A DNA stretch of 64,000 nucleotides from Galbibacter sp. BG1 (GCF_013391805.1 NZ_CP058364.1:992501-1056500); one strand, 5' to 3'; positions 26,817 through 35,956 are shown, counted from the stretch's first letter. Notes: generated from the sequence alone by a model not told the origin. Made by a program: numbers and translations.

Positions 26817-27626
26817 TTAGCTTAATACTTTTGTTTCATAAAATTTGTGGTAAGCCTCTTCAAATTCGTAAATGGAAATATACGGCTGCACTGGTTTAGA
26901 CAAAGAGTCGATATGTTGTTTTAGATCTTCTGGCAATTCTTCCGAAGCGACAACTACAGCATCCGAATGGTCTACGGCTACTTTTAGAATATTGCTATAA
27001 GAAGGCTCCTCCAAGGCTTTAACGGCCTCTTCATCTATACCATCAAACTTAATTTTATTAATCATTTCTTTGTCTAACGTTCCATCGAAGCCTTTGTTGT
27101 AAACAGAGGTAACAATTTTACTTTCGGCAAACAAAGGTTCGTCTGCGTAGTATTTCTTAAGGTATAATGGCAACAAGGAAGCCATCCATCCATGTACATG
27201 GATAATATCTGGATTCCAATTTAATTTCTTCACTGTTTCTACCACTCCTTTTGCAAAGAAAATGGCACGTTCGTCATTATCTGGAAACAAATTCCCATCT
27301 TCATCCGTAAAAGTTGCTTTACGTTTAAAGTACTCTTCATTGTCGATAAAATAAACCTGGATTCTTTCCTTTGGAATTGAAGCTACTTTTATAATAAGCG
27401 GCATATCCATGTCGTTCACAACCAAATTCATCCCAGAAAGGCGAATTACTTCGTGTAGTTGATGCCTTCTCTCATTAATATTTCCAAAACGAGGCATAAA
27501 GATTCGTATTTGCCCTCCTCTATCGTTCACCATTCTCGGACTCTCGTAAGCCATTGAAGACACTTCGTTTTCTGGCAAGTAAGGAACCATTTCTGAAGCG
27601 ACAAATAATACTCTTTTGTCTGTCAT
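26817..27626 (-). CDS. Glycogen/starch synthase-like protein (GT5 N-terminal domain only)
   Basis: 269 residues from the preferred start (MTDKRVLFVASEM); a start 14 codons upstream adds a non-homologous head and is less likely. The sequence matches the N-terminal half of GT5 glycogen synthases: VLFVASEMVPYLPENEVS, NDRGGQIRIFMPRFGNINERRHQLH, a region with YFIDNEEYF, and PDIIHVHGWMASLLPLYLKK. The normal C-terminal half, which carries much of the donor-binding site, is missing and the total length is about half that of GlgA. It is thus probably not a standard synthase; it could be a truncated regulator or carrier. It is first in the operon with DUF4270 and glmS and divergent from panC. Homologues of this size are common in the class, so it is unlikely to be a broken gene. 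Confidence 0.75.
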   Translation of the reverse strand: MTDKRVLFVASEMVPYLPENEVSSMAYESPRMVNDRGGQIRIFMPRFGNINERRHQLHEVIRLSGMNLVVNDMDMPLIIKVASIPKERIQVYFIDNEEYFKRKATFTDEDGNLFPDNDERAIFFAKGVVETVKKLNWNPDIIHVHGWMASLLPLYLKKYYADEPLFAESKIVTSVYNKGFDGTLDKEMINKIKFDGIDEEAVKALEEPSYSNILKVAVDHSDAVVVASEELPEDLKQHIDSLSKPVQPYISIYEFEEAYHKFYETKVLS

Positions 27627-27665
27627 AAAATCAATTTGTTTCTTTAGACTAAGGTTTAAAGGATG

Positions 27666-27712
27666 CAAAAATACAAAAAATATGCCTAATTAGTTAATTT
27701 TATATAGCTTTG
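27666..27712. promoter_or_regulatory. Divergent promoter region between the glmS operon and panC
   Basis: A plus-strand TAGCTTTG (27705-27712) matches the TAnnTTTG -7 box and stands 22 nt before the panC start. On the minus strand, TATTTTTG (plus strand 27666-27673) lies about 40 nt upstream of the starch-synthase-like gene. Neither has a clear TTG -33 element. Confidence 0.45.
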
Positions 27713-27734
27713 CACGCTGTTAATTTTTTATAAA

Positions 27735-28583
27735 ATGCAAATTTTTCATCAAAAAGAAGCATTAATTCAATTCCTTAAAAAGGAAAAAATAGAGAATAAA
27801 ACCATTGGCTTAGTACCTACTATGGGTGCATTACACCAGGGTCATCTTTCCCTAGTTGAAAAAGCGCTGAACGATAATAATACAGTAGTGGTAAGCATTT
27901 TTGTAAACCCTACGCAATTCGACAACAAAACAGATCTTGAGAAGTACCCTAAAACTTGGGAAAAAGACCTGGAAAACCTCAAAAAAGTAAGCGATAACAT
28001 TCTTATTTTTGCCCCTTCGGCGGAAGATATCTACGACAACAAAGTAGCCAGCGAAACCTTCGATTTTGACGGACTTGAAAATGAAATGGAAGGCAAATTT
28101 AGAAGCGGCCATTTTGACGGGGTAGGAACTATTGTGAAAAAGCTTTTTACCATCGTGCAGCCGGATAGAGCTTATTTTGGAGAAAAAGATTTTCAGCAAC
28201 TTCAAATCATTAGAAAAATGGTGGAAAAACACAATCTGCCACTTACCATTATTGGATGCCCCATAAGTCGCGAAGACAACGGCCTCGCTATGAGCTCTAG
28301 AAACGAACGTCTTCCAAGCGACCTGCGGGAGAAAGCTTCCTTCATCTTTAAAACCATTCAAAAAGCAAAAGAAAAGTTTGGCACAGAAAGTGCAATAGAC
28401 ACCGTGAATTGGATAGAAGAGCAGTTTCGGCAACAGCCTTTTTTTAAATTGGAATACGCCGAAATTGCTAATGAAAAAACGTTAAAACCTGTTAAAACAA
28501 AAAAAGAAAACGAACATTACAGACTTTTCGTTGCCGTATATGCAAATGACATACGGTTGATAGATAATGTTGCGTTAAATTAA
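27735..28583 (+). CDS. panC: Pantothenate synthetase
   Basis: 282 residues, the normal length. It joins pantoate and beta-alanine with ATP to make pantothenate. The nucleotidyltransferase HxGH motif is H34-x2-H37 in PTMGALHQGHLSLV, followed by FVNPTQFD, YFGEKDFQQLQIIRKM, and the KMSKS-equivalent region AMSSRN. It is followed by panD after 12 nt, so substrate supply (beta-alanine) and use are co-expressed. The start at MQIFHQKEA is preceded by a -7-type box at 27705-27712. Cytoplasmic. No oddities seen. Confidence 0.97.
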   Translation: MQIFHQKEALIQFLKKEKIENKTIGLVPTMGALHQGHLSLVEKALNDNNTVVVSIFVNPTQFDNKTDLEKYPKTWEKDLENLKKVSDNILIFAPSAEDIYDNKVASETFDFDGLENEMEGKFRSGHFDGVGTIVKKLFTIVQPDRAYFGEKDFQQLQIIRKMVEKHNLPLTIIGCPISREDNGLAMSSRNERLPSDLREKASFIFKTIQKAKEKFGTESAIDTVNWIEEQFRQQPFFKLEYAEIANEKTLKPVKTKKENEHYRLFVAVYANDIRLIDNVALN

Positions 28584-28595
28584 TACCTTTGTACC

Positions 28596-28946
28596 ATGCA
28601 AATTGAAGTAGTAAAGTCTAAGATTCATAGAGTTACGGTTACTGGAGCCGACTTGAATTATATAGGAAGCATCACTATAGATGAAGCACTAATGGAAGCC
28701 TCTAACATTATTGAAGGCGAAAAAGTGCAAATTGTTAATATAAACAATGGCGAGCGTTTGGAAACCTACGCCATAAAAGGTGCAAAAAACAGTGGGGAGA
28801 TCACTTTAAATGGCCCTGCTGCCAGAAAAGTTCAACGTGGGGACATCATTATCATTATCTCCTATGGGATTATGGATTTTGAAGAAGCTAAGAATTTTAA
28901 ACCTTCGCTTATTTTCCCAAATGAAAAAAATAATACCCTTACCTAG
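28596..28946 (+). CDS. panD: Aspartate 1-decarboxylase
   Basis: 116 residues. A pyruvoyl enzyme that makes beta-alanine from aspartate. The self-cleavage site is visible: G24-S25 in NYIGSITID, where Ser25 becomes the pyruvoyl group. Also present are [29 protein letters not shown] and [10 protein letters not shown], all typical. It lies directly after panC, and its last 26 nt overlap the start of the flippase-like gene. Length agrees with the family. Whether it needs the maturation factor PanZ cannot be told here; none is seen nearby. Confidence 0.97.
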   Translation: MQIEVVKSKIHRVTVTGADLNYIGSITIDEALMEASNIIEGEKVQIVNINNGERLETYAIKGAKNSGEITLNGPAARKVQRGDIIIIISYGIMDFEEAKNFKPSLIFPNEKNNTLT

Positions 28947-29913
28947 TTTGACTAAAAAAATCAAGAATATCCTAAAACGTATACTCCCACTATTGCTGGG
29001 AGTTTTTTTCATCTGGTATTCGTATTCCAACACAACGGCTTCAGACAGGCAAAATATAATTGACTCAATCCGGGAGGCCAATTATTTTTGGATTGTCCTC
29101 TCCATGTTAATGGGAATTCTAAGTCATATTATAAGGGCCGTACGCTGGAACTTACTTTTAGAGCCCTTGGGCTATCGCCCTAAAATTATAAATAATGTGC
29201 TTGCCCTGCTGGTAGGTTACTTGGCAAATTTAGGGATCCCAAGGTCTGGCGAACTACTACGTGCCACCACGGTATCTACTTACGAAGATATTCCTTTTCA
29301 AAAAGCATTTGGAACCATCATTACAGAAAGGATTATTGATGTACTTATGCTTCTCATCATTGTATTTATAACTGGAATACTTCAAACCGAAATAATACTG
29401 GATTATTTCTCTGACAAAGAAATCAACTTTGTCAAAATTATAATTACCCTAACCGTCCTTGGGGTTTTGGGCATTTCTTTTCTTTACTTTATCAAAAAAG
29501 CAAAAGGGGGATTTCTAGGTAAAATAAAAGCTTTTGTAAAAGAATTGCTAGAAGGTGTTTTAAGTATTTTCAAAATGAAAAAGAAATGGTTATTCCTATT
29601 TTACACTTTCGCTATTTGGGGACTTTACATTTTTATGTTTTGGGTTATTAAATGGAGTCTACCCGAAACTAATACGCTATCCCTTAATGCTATTTTGGCA
29701 TCCTTCGTTGCCGGCGCATTCGCGGTGAGTGCTACCAACGGCGGTGTTGGTTTATACCCCATCGCTGTGAGTCAAATTTTAATTTTTTACGGGATTTCGA
29801 GCAATGCCGGAGATGCTTTTGGATGGATTATGTGGAGCGCTCAAACGTCAATGATCGTTATTTTTGGAGCTTTGGCGTTTCTTTTTTTACCCATATACAA
29901 TAAAAACAAATAA
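28921..29913 (+). CDS. Lysylphosphatidylglycerol synthase transmembrane-type (flippase-like) protein
   Basis: 330 residues from an ATG inside the end of panD (26-nt overlap). A longer frame start at 28810 would lie deep in panD and is rejected. The protein is almost wholly membrane helices (about 7-8), with family motifs near [56 protein letters not shown] and a late [15 protein letters not shown]. These define the UPF0104/LPG_synthase_TM family, named after the flippase part of MprF. The aminoacyl-transferase domain of MprF is absent. It probably moves a lipid or a lipid-linked glycan across the inner membrane. Conserved linkage with panCD is likely through translational coupling and need not be functional. 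Confidence 0.85.
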   Translation: MKKIIPLPSLTKKIKNILKRILPLLLGVFFIWYSYSNTTASDRQNIIDSIREANYFWIVLSMLMGILSHIIRAVRWNLLLEPLGYRPKIINNVLALLVGYLANLGIPRSGELLRATTVSTYEDIPFQKAFGTIITERIIDVLMLLIIVFITGILQTEIILDYFSDKEINFVKIIITLTVLGVLGISFLYFIKKAKGGFLGKIKAFVKELLEGVLSIFKMKKKWLFLFYTFAIWGLYIFMFWVIKWSLPETNTLSLNAILASFVAGAFAVSATNGGVGLYPIAVSQILIFYGISSNAGDAFGWIMWSAQTSMIVIFGALAFLFLPIYNKNK

Positions 29914-29946
29914 TTTTTTATCTTTCGGTCACCAAATCTAAAGACC

Positions 29947-31092
29947 ATGAGAAAGACTACATTTATGTGTATCGCACTCTTTTTGTGCATACTAGCAAGT
30001 AGCGCCCAAGTTACTTCCACAACCATAGAATCTTTTAAGTTAGCCGAAAAAAGGGATATTCAACTCTATGTTCCAGAGGACTATTCTGCTGAAAAATCCT
30101 ACCCATTAATCGTAGTACTCGATGCAGACTATCTATTCGACATTGTGGTTGCCAACAGTAAATTCTATGCCTACAAAGACGAGATGCCAAAAAGCATTGT
30201 TGTGGGAGTTAAGCAAGAAGAAACACGTTACGAAGACTGTTTTTATAGCGATGAAAATGGTTTTCCAGATAAAAAAGGAAACAGCTTTTTTGAGTTTATA
30301 GGAATGGAGCTTATCCCAATGATTGCCAAAAACTATAATCTAGCAAAATTCAAGGCCATTGTGGGCCATGGCACTACAGCAAATTTCACTAATTATTATC
30401 TTTTTAAAGGCAATTCGCTATTCAACGCCTATATAAACCTGTCCCCAACCTTTGCACCCACTTTAGAAAGAAATATCCCGGAGAGATTGGGAGGTCTGGA
30501 AGAAATGATTTTTTATTATATCGCCACGGGTGAAAACGACGATAAGGAAAACATGGAAAGAATACGCGTTTTTCAAAATACCATGAAGGGAATTACCAAC
30601 GACAACTTACATTACTATTTTGATGAATTTGAAAATGCCGATCATTATTCGGTAGCTTCTTACGGGACTCCGAAAGCATTGGATCAAATTTTTAACATGT
30701 ACAAACCTATTAGCGTAGAAGAATATAAAAAAGAAGTTTTAGAGCATGATGGGCCTGTTGTAGAATACCTTACTAATAAGTACAATACCATTGAAACACT
30801 TTTTGGTTTTAGAAAACAGGTAAGCCTTAACGATATGATGGCCATTTATGCTGCTACCAAGAAGAAAGAAGATTTAGAATCTTTAAACGAACTTAGTAAA
30901 ATTGCTAAAAAGGAATATCCCGACACCATGTTAGGTTTCTTTTTCGAAGCAGAATATTTCGAACAAATGGGTGAACCTAAAAAAGCCATGCGTACCTACG
31001 AAAAAGCGTTTGGCATGAAGGAAATCGATTTTGTAACGAAAGATTTGGCTTTAGAGCGTATCGATGCCCTTAAAGCGGATTTTGGTTGGTAG
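29947..31092 (+). CDS. Exported esterase-fold protein (alpha/beta hydrolase), nucleophile apparently lost
   Basis: 381 residues with a signal peptide (cleavage near LASSAQ). The N-terminal domain resembles the putative esterase (Esterase D / siderophore esterase) family: RDIQLYVPEDYSAEKSYPLIVVLDADYLFD, then SIVVGVKQEE and FFEFIGMELIPMI. The nucleophile elbow reads VGHGTTANF: the expected Ser at position 142 is Gly (codon GGC, one change from AGC). The acid/base end has FDEFENADHYSV. The C-terminal ~100 residues are helical and TPR-like. Without the Ser it should not hydrolyse esters in the usual way, so it may be a binding pseudoenzyme or use another mechanism. A sequencing error in this codon is an alternative. 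Confidence 0.75.
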   Translation: MRKTTFMCIALFLCILASSAQVTSTTIESFKLAEKRDIQLYVPEDYSAEKSYPLIVVLDADYLFDIVVANSKFYAYKDEMPKSIVVGVKQEETRYEDCFYSDENGFPDKKGNSFFEFIGMELIPMIAKNYNLAKFKAIVGHGTTANFTNYYLFKGNSLFNAYINLSPTFAPTLERNIPERLGGLEEMIFYYIATGENDDKENMERIRVFQNTMKGITNDNLHYYFDEFENADHYSVASYGTPKALDQIFNMYKPISVEEYKKEVLEHDGPVVEYLTNKYNTIETLFGFRKQVSLNDMMAIYAATKKKEDLESLNELSKIAKKEYPDTMLGFFFEAEYFEQMGEPKKAMRTYEKAFGMKEIDFVTKDLALERIDALKADFGW

Positions 31093-31125
31093 AAATACAC
31101 TAACTGTTTAGCGCTATAACAAGCA

Positions 31126-31205
31126 GGGAGAGATCTCGTAAACCTATTCCTGAAGTGCAGGATGGGATTTCTCCACCGGCGCTCACGGCCGCTGTCGAAA
31201 TGACT
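31126..31205. repeat. REP-like intergenic repeat, copy 1
   Basis: An 80-bp unit that is repeated 228 bp further on with three mismatches. It contains GGATGGGATTTCTCC and ends with TCGAAATGACT. It occupies most of the intergenic gap after the esterase-fold gene. GC-rich compared with its surroundings. Confidence 0.75.
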
Positions 31206-31338
31206 GCGAAACCAGAAACTCGAACGAAAAAAAGTTTTGTCTCTGAATATTATAATAAGCAACGCATCTTCCCTACAGAAATCCAGTGGTGAATTTTAAA
31301 GTTGAAATCCGAAAAGGAGCTGAATCGTTATTTATAGC

Positions 31339-31433
31339 GTCATCTCGAAGTAAGGGAGAGATCTCGTAAACCTATTCCTGAAGCGCAGGATGGGATTTCT
31401 CCACCGGCGCTCACGGCCGTTATCGAAATGACT
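31339..31433. repeat. REP-like intergenic repeat, copy 2, with terminal inverted repeats
   Basis: The 80-bp unit starts at 31354. The larger element is bounded by GTCATCTCGA on the left and TCGAAATGAC on the right, which are inverted copies with one mismatch. Copy 1 has a matching right end but its left end is changed. The rest of the 375-nt gap between the esterase-fold gene and the dinB gene holds only diverged sequence between the two copies; I see no gene there. Confidence 0.75.
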
Positions 31434-31467
31434 CTCGAACCATTAACAGATTTATCTTCACAGCCTA

Positions 31468-31995
31468 CTACTTTCTAAATTTCAACGTGAATAAATTTCG
31501 TTCCAAATTCCCCCTTTCCTTTTCCCTAACCCATTCAATATAATCGGTTTGTGATATTTTATCAATACCTAATTGCCGCATCATCATAACAATCTGGCCG
31601 CGATGGTAACTGCCGTGATTAAAAACTGTTTGGATTATTTCACGATTAGGAATTGAAAATTGCTCCCCTTTGTGTTCAAAGTGTACTTTTTTTTCTAGAT
31701 CTGCAGTTTTTACAAATTCGCGAAATTTCATTGAGGTACTTTTCCATTCTTCAAAAAGCATTTCGGTATCTTCAGAAAAATTCACCACATGCTCCACCGA
31801 CCATTTACCGGTCTGCATGCGAGAAAGCCACCCTGTTTCTGCATACCAAAGATGTAAAATAGTAGCTCGGATGGTGGGGAAGCTTCCTATAAATTCTTGA
31901 TTGAATATATTATCGTTTTGATTGGCCAAATCGTTCATCAATCTATTATTGGCCCAAATATTATAATCCGCGTAATCTAAATACCGTTGGTTCAT
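31468..31995 (-). CDS. DinB family protein (putative metal-dependent hydrolase/transferase)
   Basis: 175 residues forming the DinB/YfiT four-helix bundle. The N-terminal helix YNIWANNRLMNDLA, the second segment TILHLWYAETGWLSRM and the third FNHGSYHRGQIVMMMRQLG each carry a His expected to bind the metal (the last block gives H-x3-H). The family includes thiol transferases that use bacillithiol or similar thiols; the members in Bacteroidota are mostly uncharacterised. It is a single-gene unit on the minus strand, flanked by the REP-like repeats on one side. No partner can be inferred. Confidence 0.85.
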   Translation of the reverse strand: MNQRYLDYADYNIWANNRLMNDLANQNDNIFNQEFIGSFPTIRATILHLWYAETGWLSRMQTGKWSVEHVVNFSEDTEMLFEEWKSTSMKFREFVKTADLEKKVHFEHKGEQFSIPNREIIQTVFNHGSYHRGQIVMMMRQLGIDKISQTDYIEWVREKERGNLERNLFTLKFRK

Positions 31996-32119
31996 TTAAT
32001 GTAAAATAGTGTTGTTTAATGCATGAAATTAAGTTTTTTCAGTTCAACTCCACTATTTTTCACTATTAAAGTATGTTTCAAGATTATTTTATTCCCTAGA
32101 AAGCATCCTACAAAAACAA

Positions 32120-32159
32120 AAAAAACGCTCCCTTGGAAATTTCCTCGGGAACGTTTTTT
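32120..32159 (-). terminator. Intrinsic terminator of the glycosyltransferase gene
   Basis: AAAAAACG-TCCC pairs with GGGA-CGTTTTTT across one mismatch, with an inner GGAA/TTCC pairing. Read on the minus strand it ends in a long T run about 35 nt after the glycosyltransferase stop. Confidence 0.8.
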
Positions 32160-32193
32160 GAATACTTGAGTATATATTCAAATGTATCTGCTG

Positions 32194-33636
32194 TTAAGAT
32201 GATACTGCAGCAACCAATTGCTGTTGCTTCTTTAATTCTTTTTTAGATAAATCCCTTGTTAACCAACCACTACGTCCAGCAGTTGCAATGGCATAAGGAG
32301 TAATCCAGAACAAGGTAAAGGCATAAAATACACTATATGGATACGCCCAAAAAGATTCTGCTACACTGTGTTTTTTAGCATAAAACAGGGCTTGCATACT
32401 TGAGAAAATCATGATACCTGCCAAGGTTGAACTTAAGAACAAAACAGGATAGCTAATTACAAAATAAGCCATTAAAATTATTGCTGGGTACGCCATAGTC
32501 ATTTTCAACCATTGGTTCAACAACAAAATTCTAGTTCCACTTTTTGCACCTTCCCTAAAGTTCCCAAAAGCAAATCTGCTCATGGCAAGATTTTCACGTA
32601 CATTACTTCTTTCCCATCGGATAAACATTTTGTAAAGGTTCTTATAACGCTCTGGTATATTTGTGTATACATAAGCTTTACGTTGAAACAAGACTTTGTA
32701 ACCTTGCTTTAATATCATGTTGGTCATTGCTCGATCTTCCCCGATTTTGGAAACCTCTCCCATAAAAGTTTGGTTAATCCAATCGTGTAAACAATTAAAT
32801 ACCGCATCCCTTCTGTACGCTGAAAGAGCTCCCGGAGTACATAAAACCGATCCCAATCTACTTTGCGCAGAACGGATAAATTCAAAACTGAAGGCAAAAC
32901 TTACATTCAACATTCGTGGTATCAATGCTTTCTTACTATTCAATACCCTTACATTTCCGGCCACAGCACCACATTCTTCATTCACTACAAACGGACTCGC
33001 CATGTTTCTTAAGGTGTCTTCTTTTACAATGGAATCACTATCTACAGTGATAAAAACATCTCCGGTTCCTAATTTAAATCCACGGTATAAAGCATGTCTC
33101 TTTCCTCTATTTTCAGGCTGCTGGTAAATAGCTACGCGATCCCCAAGTTCATTTTGTGCCTTTTTCATCCAATCCCAAGTGTTATCCTGGCTACCATCGT
33201 CGATAGAAATAATTTGTAATTTCTCAGCAGGATAATCGCTTGCCACCAAGCTTTTTAAAGTTTTGTAGACCAACTCTCCTTCATTATACGCGGGCACGAT
33301 AACTGTACATAATGGCAAATCTTCATCAGAAACAGATTTTATTACCTTGTACTTTAAATACAACACAAACATAAAAATGATAAAGCTAATTTTTATCACC
33401 AACAACGTAGCTCCCAAAACTAGCAACGCCATTCCCCAACTGGTGGCCATACGCTCCAAATGGATCTGCTCGAAATAAGGTTGTAAGAAAAAGAAAAGCG
33501 ATACCGCTCCAAACATTAAAAGAAAAGTTCCTCCCAAAATAAACGATGAAGAGGAATTTGATATAAATTGCTCCAAACGATTCGACGATTCTTTATTTGG
33601 AGTTTCAGACGAGTTTGTGAATATTGATTGTTTCAT
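32194..33636 (-). CDS. Processive family 2 glycosyltransferase (hyaluronan/chitin-synthase-like)
   Basis: 480 residues. Two N-terminal membrane helices (about 33-52 and 67-95), a cytoplasmic GT-A domain (about 108-345), and C-terminal membrane helices. Catalytic signatures of inverting processive synthases are present: DDG at 146-148, DSDS at 199-202 for UDP-metal binding, CTPGALSAYRR, GED with D301 as the likely base, and RW at 340-341 as the final part of the QxxRW motif (here FIRW). It resembles the NodC / hyaluronan synthase / poly-GlcNAc synthase group. It stands alone with its own terminator and has no visible export partner. It probably makes a surface polysaccharide; the sugar is unknown. 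Confidence 0.88.
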   Translation of the reverse strand: MKQSIFTNSSETPNKESSNRLEQFISNSSSSFILGGTFLLMFGAVSLFFFLQPYFEQIHLERMATSWGMALLVLGATLLVIKISFIIFMFVLYLKYKVIKSVSDEDLPLCTVIVPAYNEGELVYKTLKSLVASDYPAEKLQIISIDDGSQDNTWDWMKKAQNELGDRVAIYQQPENRGKRHALYRGFKLGTGDVFITVDSDSIVKEDTLRNMASPFVVNEECGAVAGNVRVLNSKKALIPRMLNVSFAFSFEFIRSAQSRLGSVLCTPGALSAYRRDAVFNCLHDWINQTFMGEVSKIGEDRAMTNMILKQGYKVLFQRKAYVYTNIPERYKNLYKMFIRWERSNVRENLAMSRFAFGNFREGAKSGTRILLLNQWLKMTMAYPAIILMAYFVISYPVLFLSSTLAGIMIFSSMQALFYAKKHSVAESFWAYPYSVFYAFTLFWITPYAIATAGRSGWLTRDLSKKELKKQQQLVAAVSS

Positions 33637-33773
33637 AGCGTTTAATTAAATTCACGACTACAAAACCAATATCAGTGCCATTTATTAATGTTCTGAAAAA
33701 CAAATAAATACAAACTATCATTTAAATTGAAAGTGTATAATTATTATACATTTGTGTATACTTGGGTACAGTT

Positions 33774-34061
33774 TTATTGAAGAATAATATACAATAGAAG
33801 AAGCAGCACTAGCCCAATAAAACCAAAAGCAGCGAAAAGAATATGCTCTTTTCGTTTTTCTCTATGTGCTTGGGTTCTTATTTTTAGTTGAAATGCTTTT
33901 AATTTTTCGGGAGATAACTCTACATATTTGGGGCACTTAAAATCGGTTCTTGAATACCCAGTATTTTTAGTGTCGAATTTTGCTTTTTGAGAAGGGCGTT
34001 GCGCTCGGTTTTGTTTCATCCGATTGATCATATCCAAAACATGTCCAGCACCAAAAGCCAT
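33774..34061 (-). CDS. Small single-pass membrane protein, conserved type, unknown function
   Basis: 95 residues. The N-terminal part is soluble and basic (MAFGAGHVLDMINRMKQNRAQ), the middle has KCPKYVELSPEKLKAF, and the C-terminus is one membrane helix (about 73-94) preceded by the basic stretch AHREKRKEH, which suggests the N-terminus stays inside. I do not know a named domain. The frame is well supported by its composition and by the clear helix. It is separated by 137 nt from the glycosyltransferase gene upstream. Confidence 0.65.
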   Translation of the reverse strand: MAFGAGHVLDMINRMKQNRAQRPSQKAKFDTKNTGYSRTDFKCPKYVELSPEKLKAFQLKIRTQAHREKRKEHILFAAFGFIGLVLLLLLYIILQ

Positions 34062-34233
34062 AAAATAATTAAATAGGTGGGTTTTCGTACCCTTTTGTAA
34101 AACACAGATTTTTCAACAAATAGCCATATCTAAAGTTAGAAGTACCTATTATATCTTAATCACCTTAAAATAGAAATATTCGCAATCTAAAATAGACAAC
34201 CACGGAAAAAAATTATCTTACGTGATAAGCTTC

Positions 34234-34446
34234 TTAACTTGTAATTCTTTGCTCTCTGCCAATTAAAAAATATAAAACTGCACCAAAAAGATTGAAAAAA
34301 AGCACCACTAGCGTCCATACCAACTTGTCACTACCTTTAAATTCATTTCGCAAAATATCTATTAGGGCAACTAATGTTGGGAAAACTCCAACTAAAAAAA
34401 GTATTAATAAAATTTGCCAAGGCCCAATCATTCCAAGTGAAAACAT
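34234..34446 (-). CDS. PLDc_N-type small membrane protein
   Basis: 70 residues with two membrane helices (about 9-29 and 43-62) around the motif ALIDILRNEF-KGSDKLVW and ending YFLIGREQR. This is the phospholipase D/cardiolipin synthase N-terminal (PLDc_N) signature, here without any nuclease domain. Such stand-alone versions are widespread and have no known function. A start five codons downstream is also possible. It is read away from radA; no operon partner is seen. Confidence 0.8.
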   Translation of the reverse strand: MFSLGMIGPWQILLILFLVGVFPTLVALIDILRNEFKGSDKLVWTLVVLFFNLFGAVLYFLIGREQRITS

Positions 34447-34579
34447 ATCTTAAGTTTTTTTTAAAGATAACAAATTCCGTAGAATGAAAACTATATAATA
34501 CGTTTTTTATACGCTTTCTGTGTTCCTATTCTAAAATAAAAATCTTCGTACCTTTCAACTTTCAAAATTTTATAGCTGA

Positions 34580-35941
34580 ATGGCAAAAGTTAAAACCACA
34601 TTTTTTTGTCAGAGTTGCGGTACCCAATATGCCAAATGGCAAGGACAGTGCTCTGCCTGTAAAGAATGGAATACTTTGGTTGAAGAAGTAGTTCAAAAAG
34701 AAGAGAAAAAAGGTTGGAAACCTACCGATACTTCTTCCAAAAGAGCTGCCAAACCATTGAGAATTCAAGAAATAGACGGTTCACAGGAAATGCGCATGTC
34801 GTCTGGAGGAATGGAATTCGATCGTGTTCTGGGCGGCGGTATCGTACCTGGATCGGTAACCCTTCTTGGAGGAGAGCCGGGTATAGGAAAAAGTACTTTA
34901 CTGCTTCAAATAGCGCTACACCTACCTTTTAAAACGCTGTATGTATCCGGAGAAGAGAGTCAGAAACAAATAAAAATGCGTGCGGAACGTATCTTTCCGG
35001 ATAGTAAAAACTGTTATATTCTAACGGAAACCAAAACGCAAAACATATTTAAACAGGTAGAAGCCACCGAGCCTGATATCCTAATAATCGATTCCATACA
35101 AACATTGCACACCGATTATATAGAATCTTCCGCAGGAAGTATTAGTCAGATTCGGGAATGTACCTCCGAGCTCATCAAATTTGCCAAAGAAACGCATATA
35201 CCTGTTATTTTAATAGGACATATAACGAAAGACGGACATATTGCTGGACCAAAAATCCTGGAGCATATGGTAGATACGGTGCTTCAATTTGAAGGGGACA
35301 GAAATCATGTATATAGAATTCTACGCTCCCTGAAAAACAGGTTTGGCTCTACCGCAGAATTAGGCATTTATGAAATGCTGGGCAGCGGATTGAGAGAGGT
35401 AAACAATCCTTCGGAAATATTAATATCTAAAACAGAAGAAGACTTAAGTGGCACAGCTATTGCAGCTACCTTAGAAGGAATGAGGCCGCTCATGATAGAA
35501 GTACAGGCCTTGGTAAGCACCGCGGTTTACGGAACACCCCAGCGTACCACCACTGGCTACAACACTAAAAGATTGAATCTTTTACTGGCAGTTTTGGAAA
35601 AAAGAGCAGGGTTTAGATTGGGTGCTAAGGATGTGTTTTTAAACATCACTGGGGGGATTTCCATAGAAGAGCCCGCCATAGATCTTGCGGTCGTGGCGGC
35701 GATTTTGTCGAGCAATGAAGATACAGCCATCGAGAAAGATGTTTGCTTTGCCGCCGAAGTGGGACTCGCAGGGGAAATTAGACCTGTGCAGCGGGTGGAA
35801 CAAAGAATACTGGAAGCCGAAAAGCTCGGATTTGCCACCATTTTTGTTTCTAAACAGAACAAAATATCACTAAAAAATACCCAAATAAATATTCGCAGGG
35901 TAAGCAAAATTGAAGATGTGGTAGCGTTTTTATTTGATTAA
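34580..35941 (+). CDS. radA: DNA repair protein RadA (Sms)
   Basis: 453 residues, normal length. An N-terminal zinc finger uses C10, C13, C24 and C27. The RecA-like ATPase has Walker A GEPGIGKST at 98-106, a Walker B near ILIIDSIQTL, and the RadA-specific KNRFG motif. The C-terminal Lon-protease-like domain (about 290-450) has VFLNITGGISIEEPA and GLAGEIRPV. RadA drives branch migration during recombinational repair. Monocistronic start; the META lipoprotein follows 15 nt after the stop and may be co-transcribed. No missing key residues seen. Confidence 0.97.
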   Translation: MAKVKTTFFCQSCGTQYAKWQGQCSACKEWNTLVEEVVQKEEKKGWKPTDTSSKRAAKPLRIQEIDGSQEMRMSSGGMEFDRVLGGGIVPGSVTLLGGEPGIGKSTLLLQIALHLPFKTLYVSGEESQKQIKMRAERIFPDSKNCYILTETKTQNIFKQVEATEPDILIIDSIQTLHTDYIESSAGSISQIRECTSELIKFAKETHIPVILIGHITKDGHIAGPKILEHMVDTVLQFEGDRNHVYRILRSLKNRFGSTAELGIYEMLGSGLREVNNPSEILISKTEEDLSGTAIAATLEGMRPLMIEVQALVSTAVYGTPQRTTTGYNTKRLNLLLAVLEKRAGFRLGAKDVFLNITGGISIEEPAIDLAVVAAILSSNEDTAIEKDVCFAAEVGLAGEIRPVQRVEQRILEAEKLGFATIFVSKQNKISLKNTQINIRRVSKIEDVVAFLFD

Positions 35942-35956
35942 AGAAAATATAAAATT

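Noticed and set aside
28584-28591. TACCTTTG box as a promoter for panD
   Set aside because: It lies only 5 nt before the panD start codon, so transcription would begin inside or after the start; panD is more likely read from the panC promoter.
28810-28920. Longer N-terminus for the flippase-like protein
   Set aside because: The extension lies wholly inside panD and has no membrane or family signature; the ATG at 28921 fits the family start.
31126-31433. CRISPR array
   Set aside because: Only two copies of an 80-bp unit with a 148-bp gap; repeat length and spacing are wrong and no cas genes are present.
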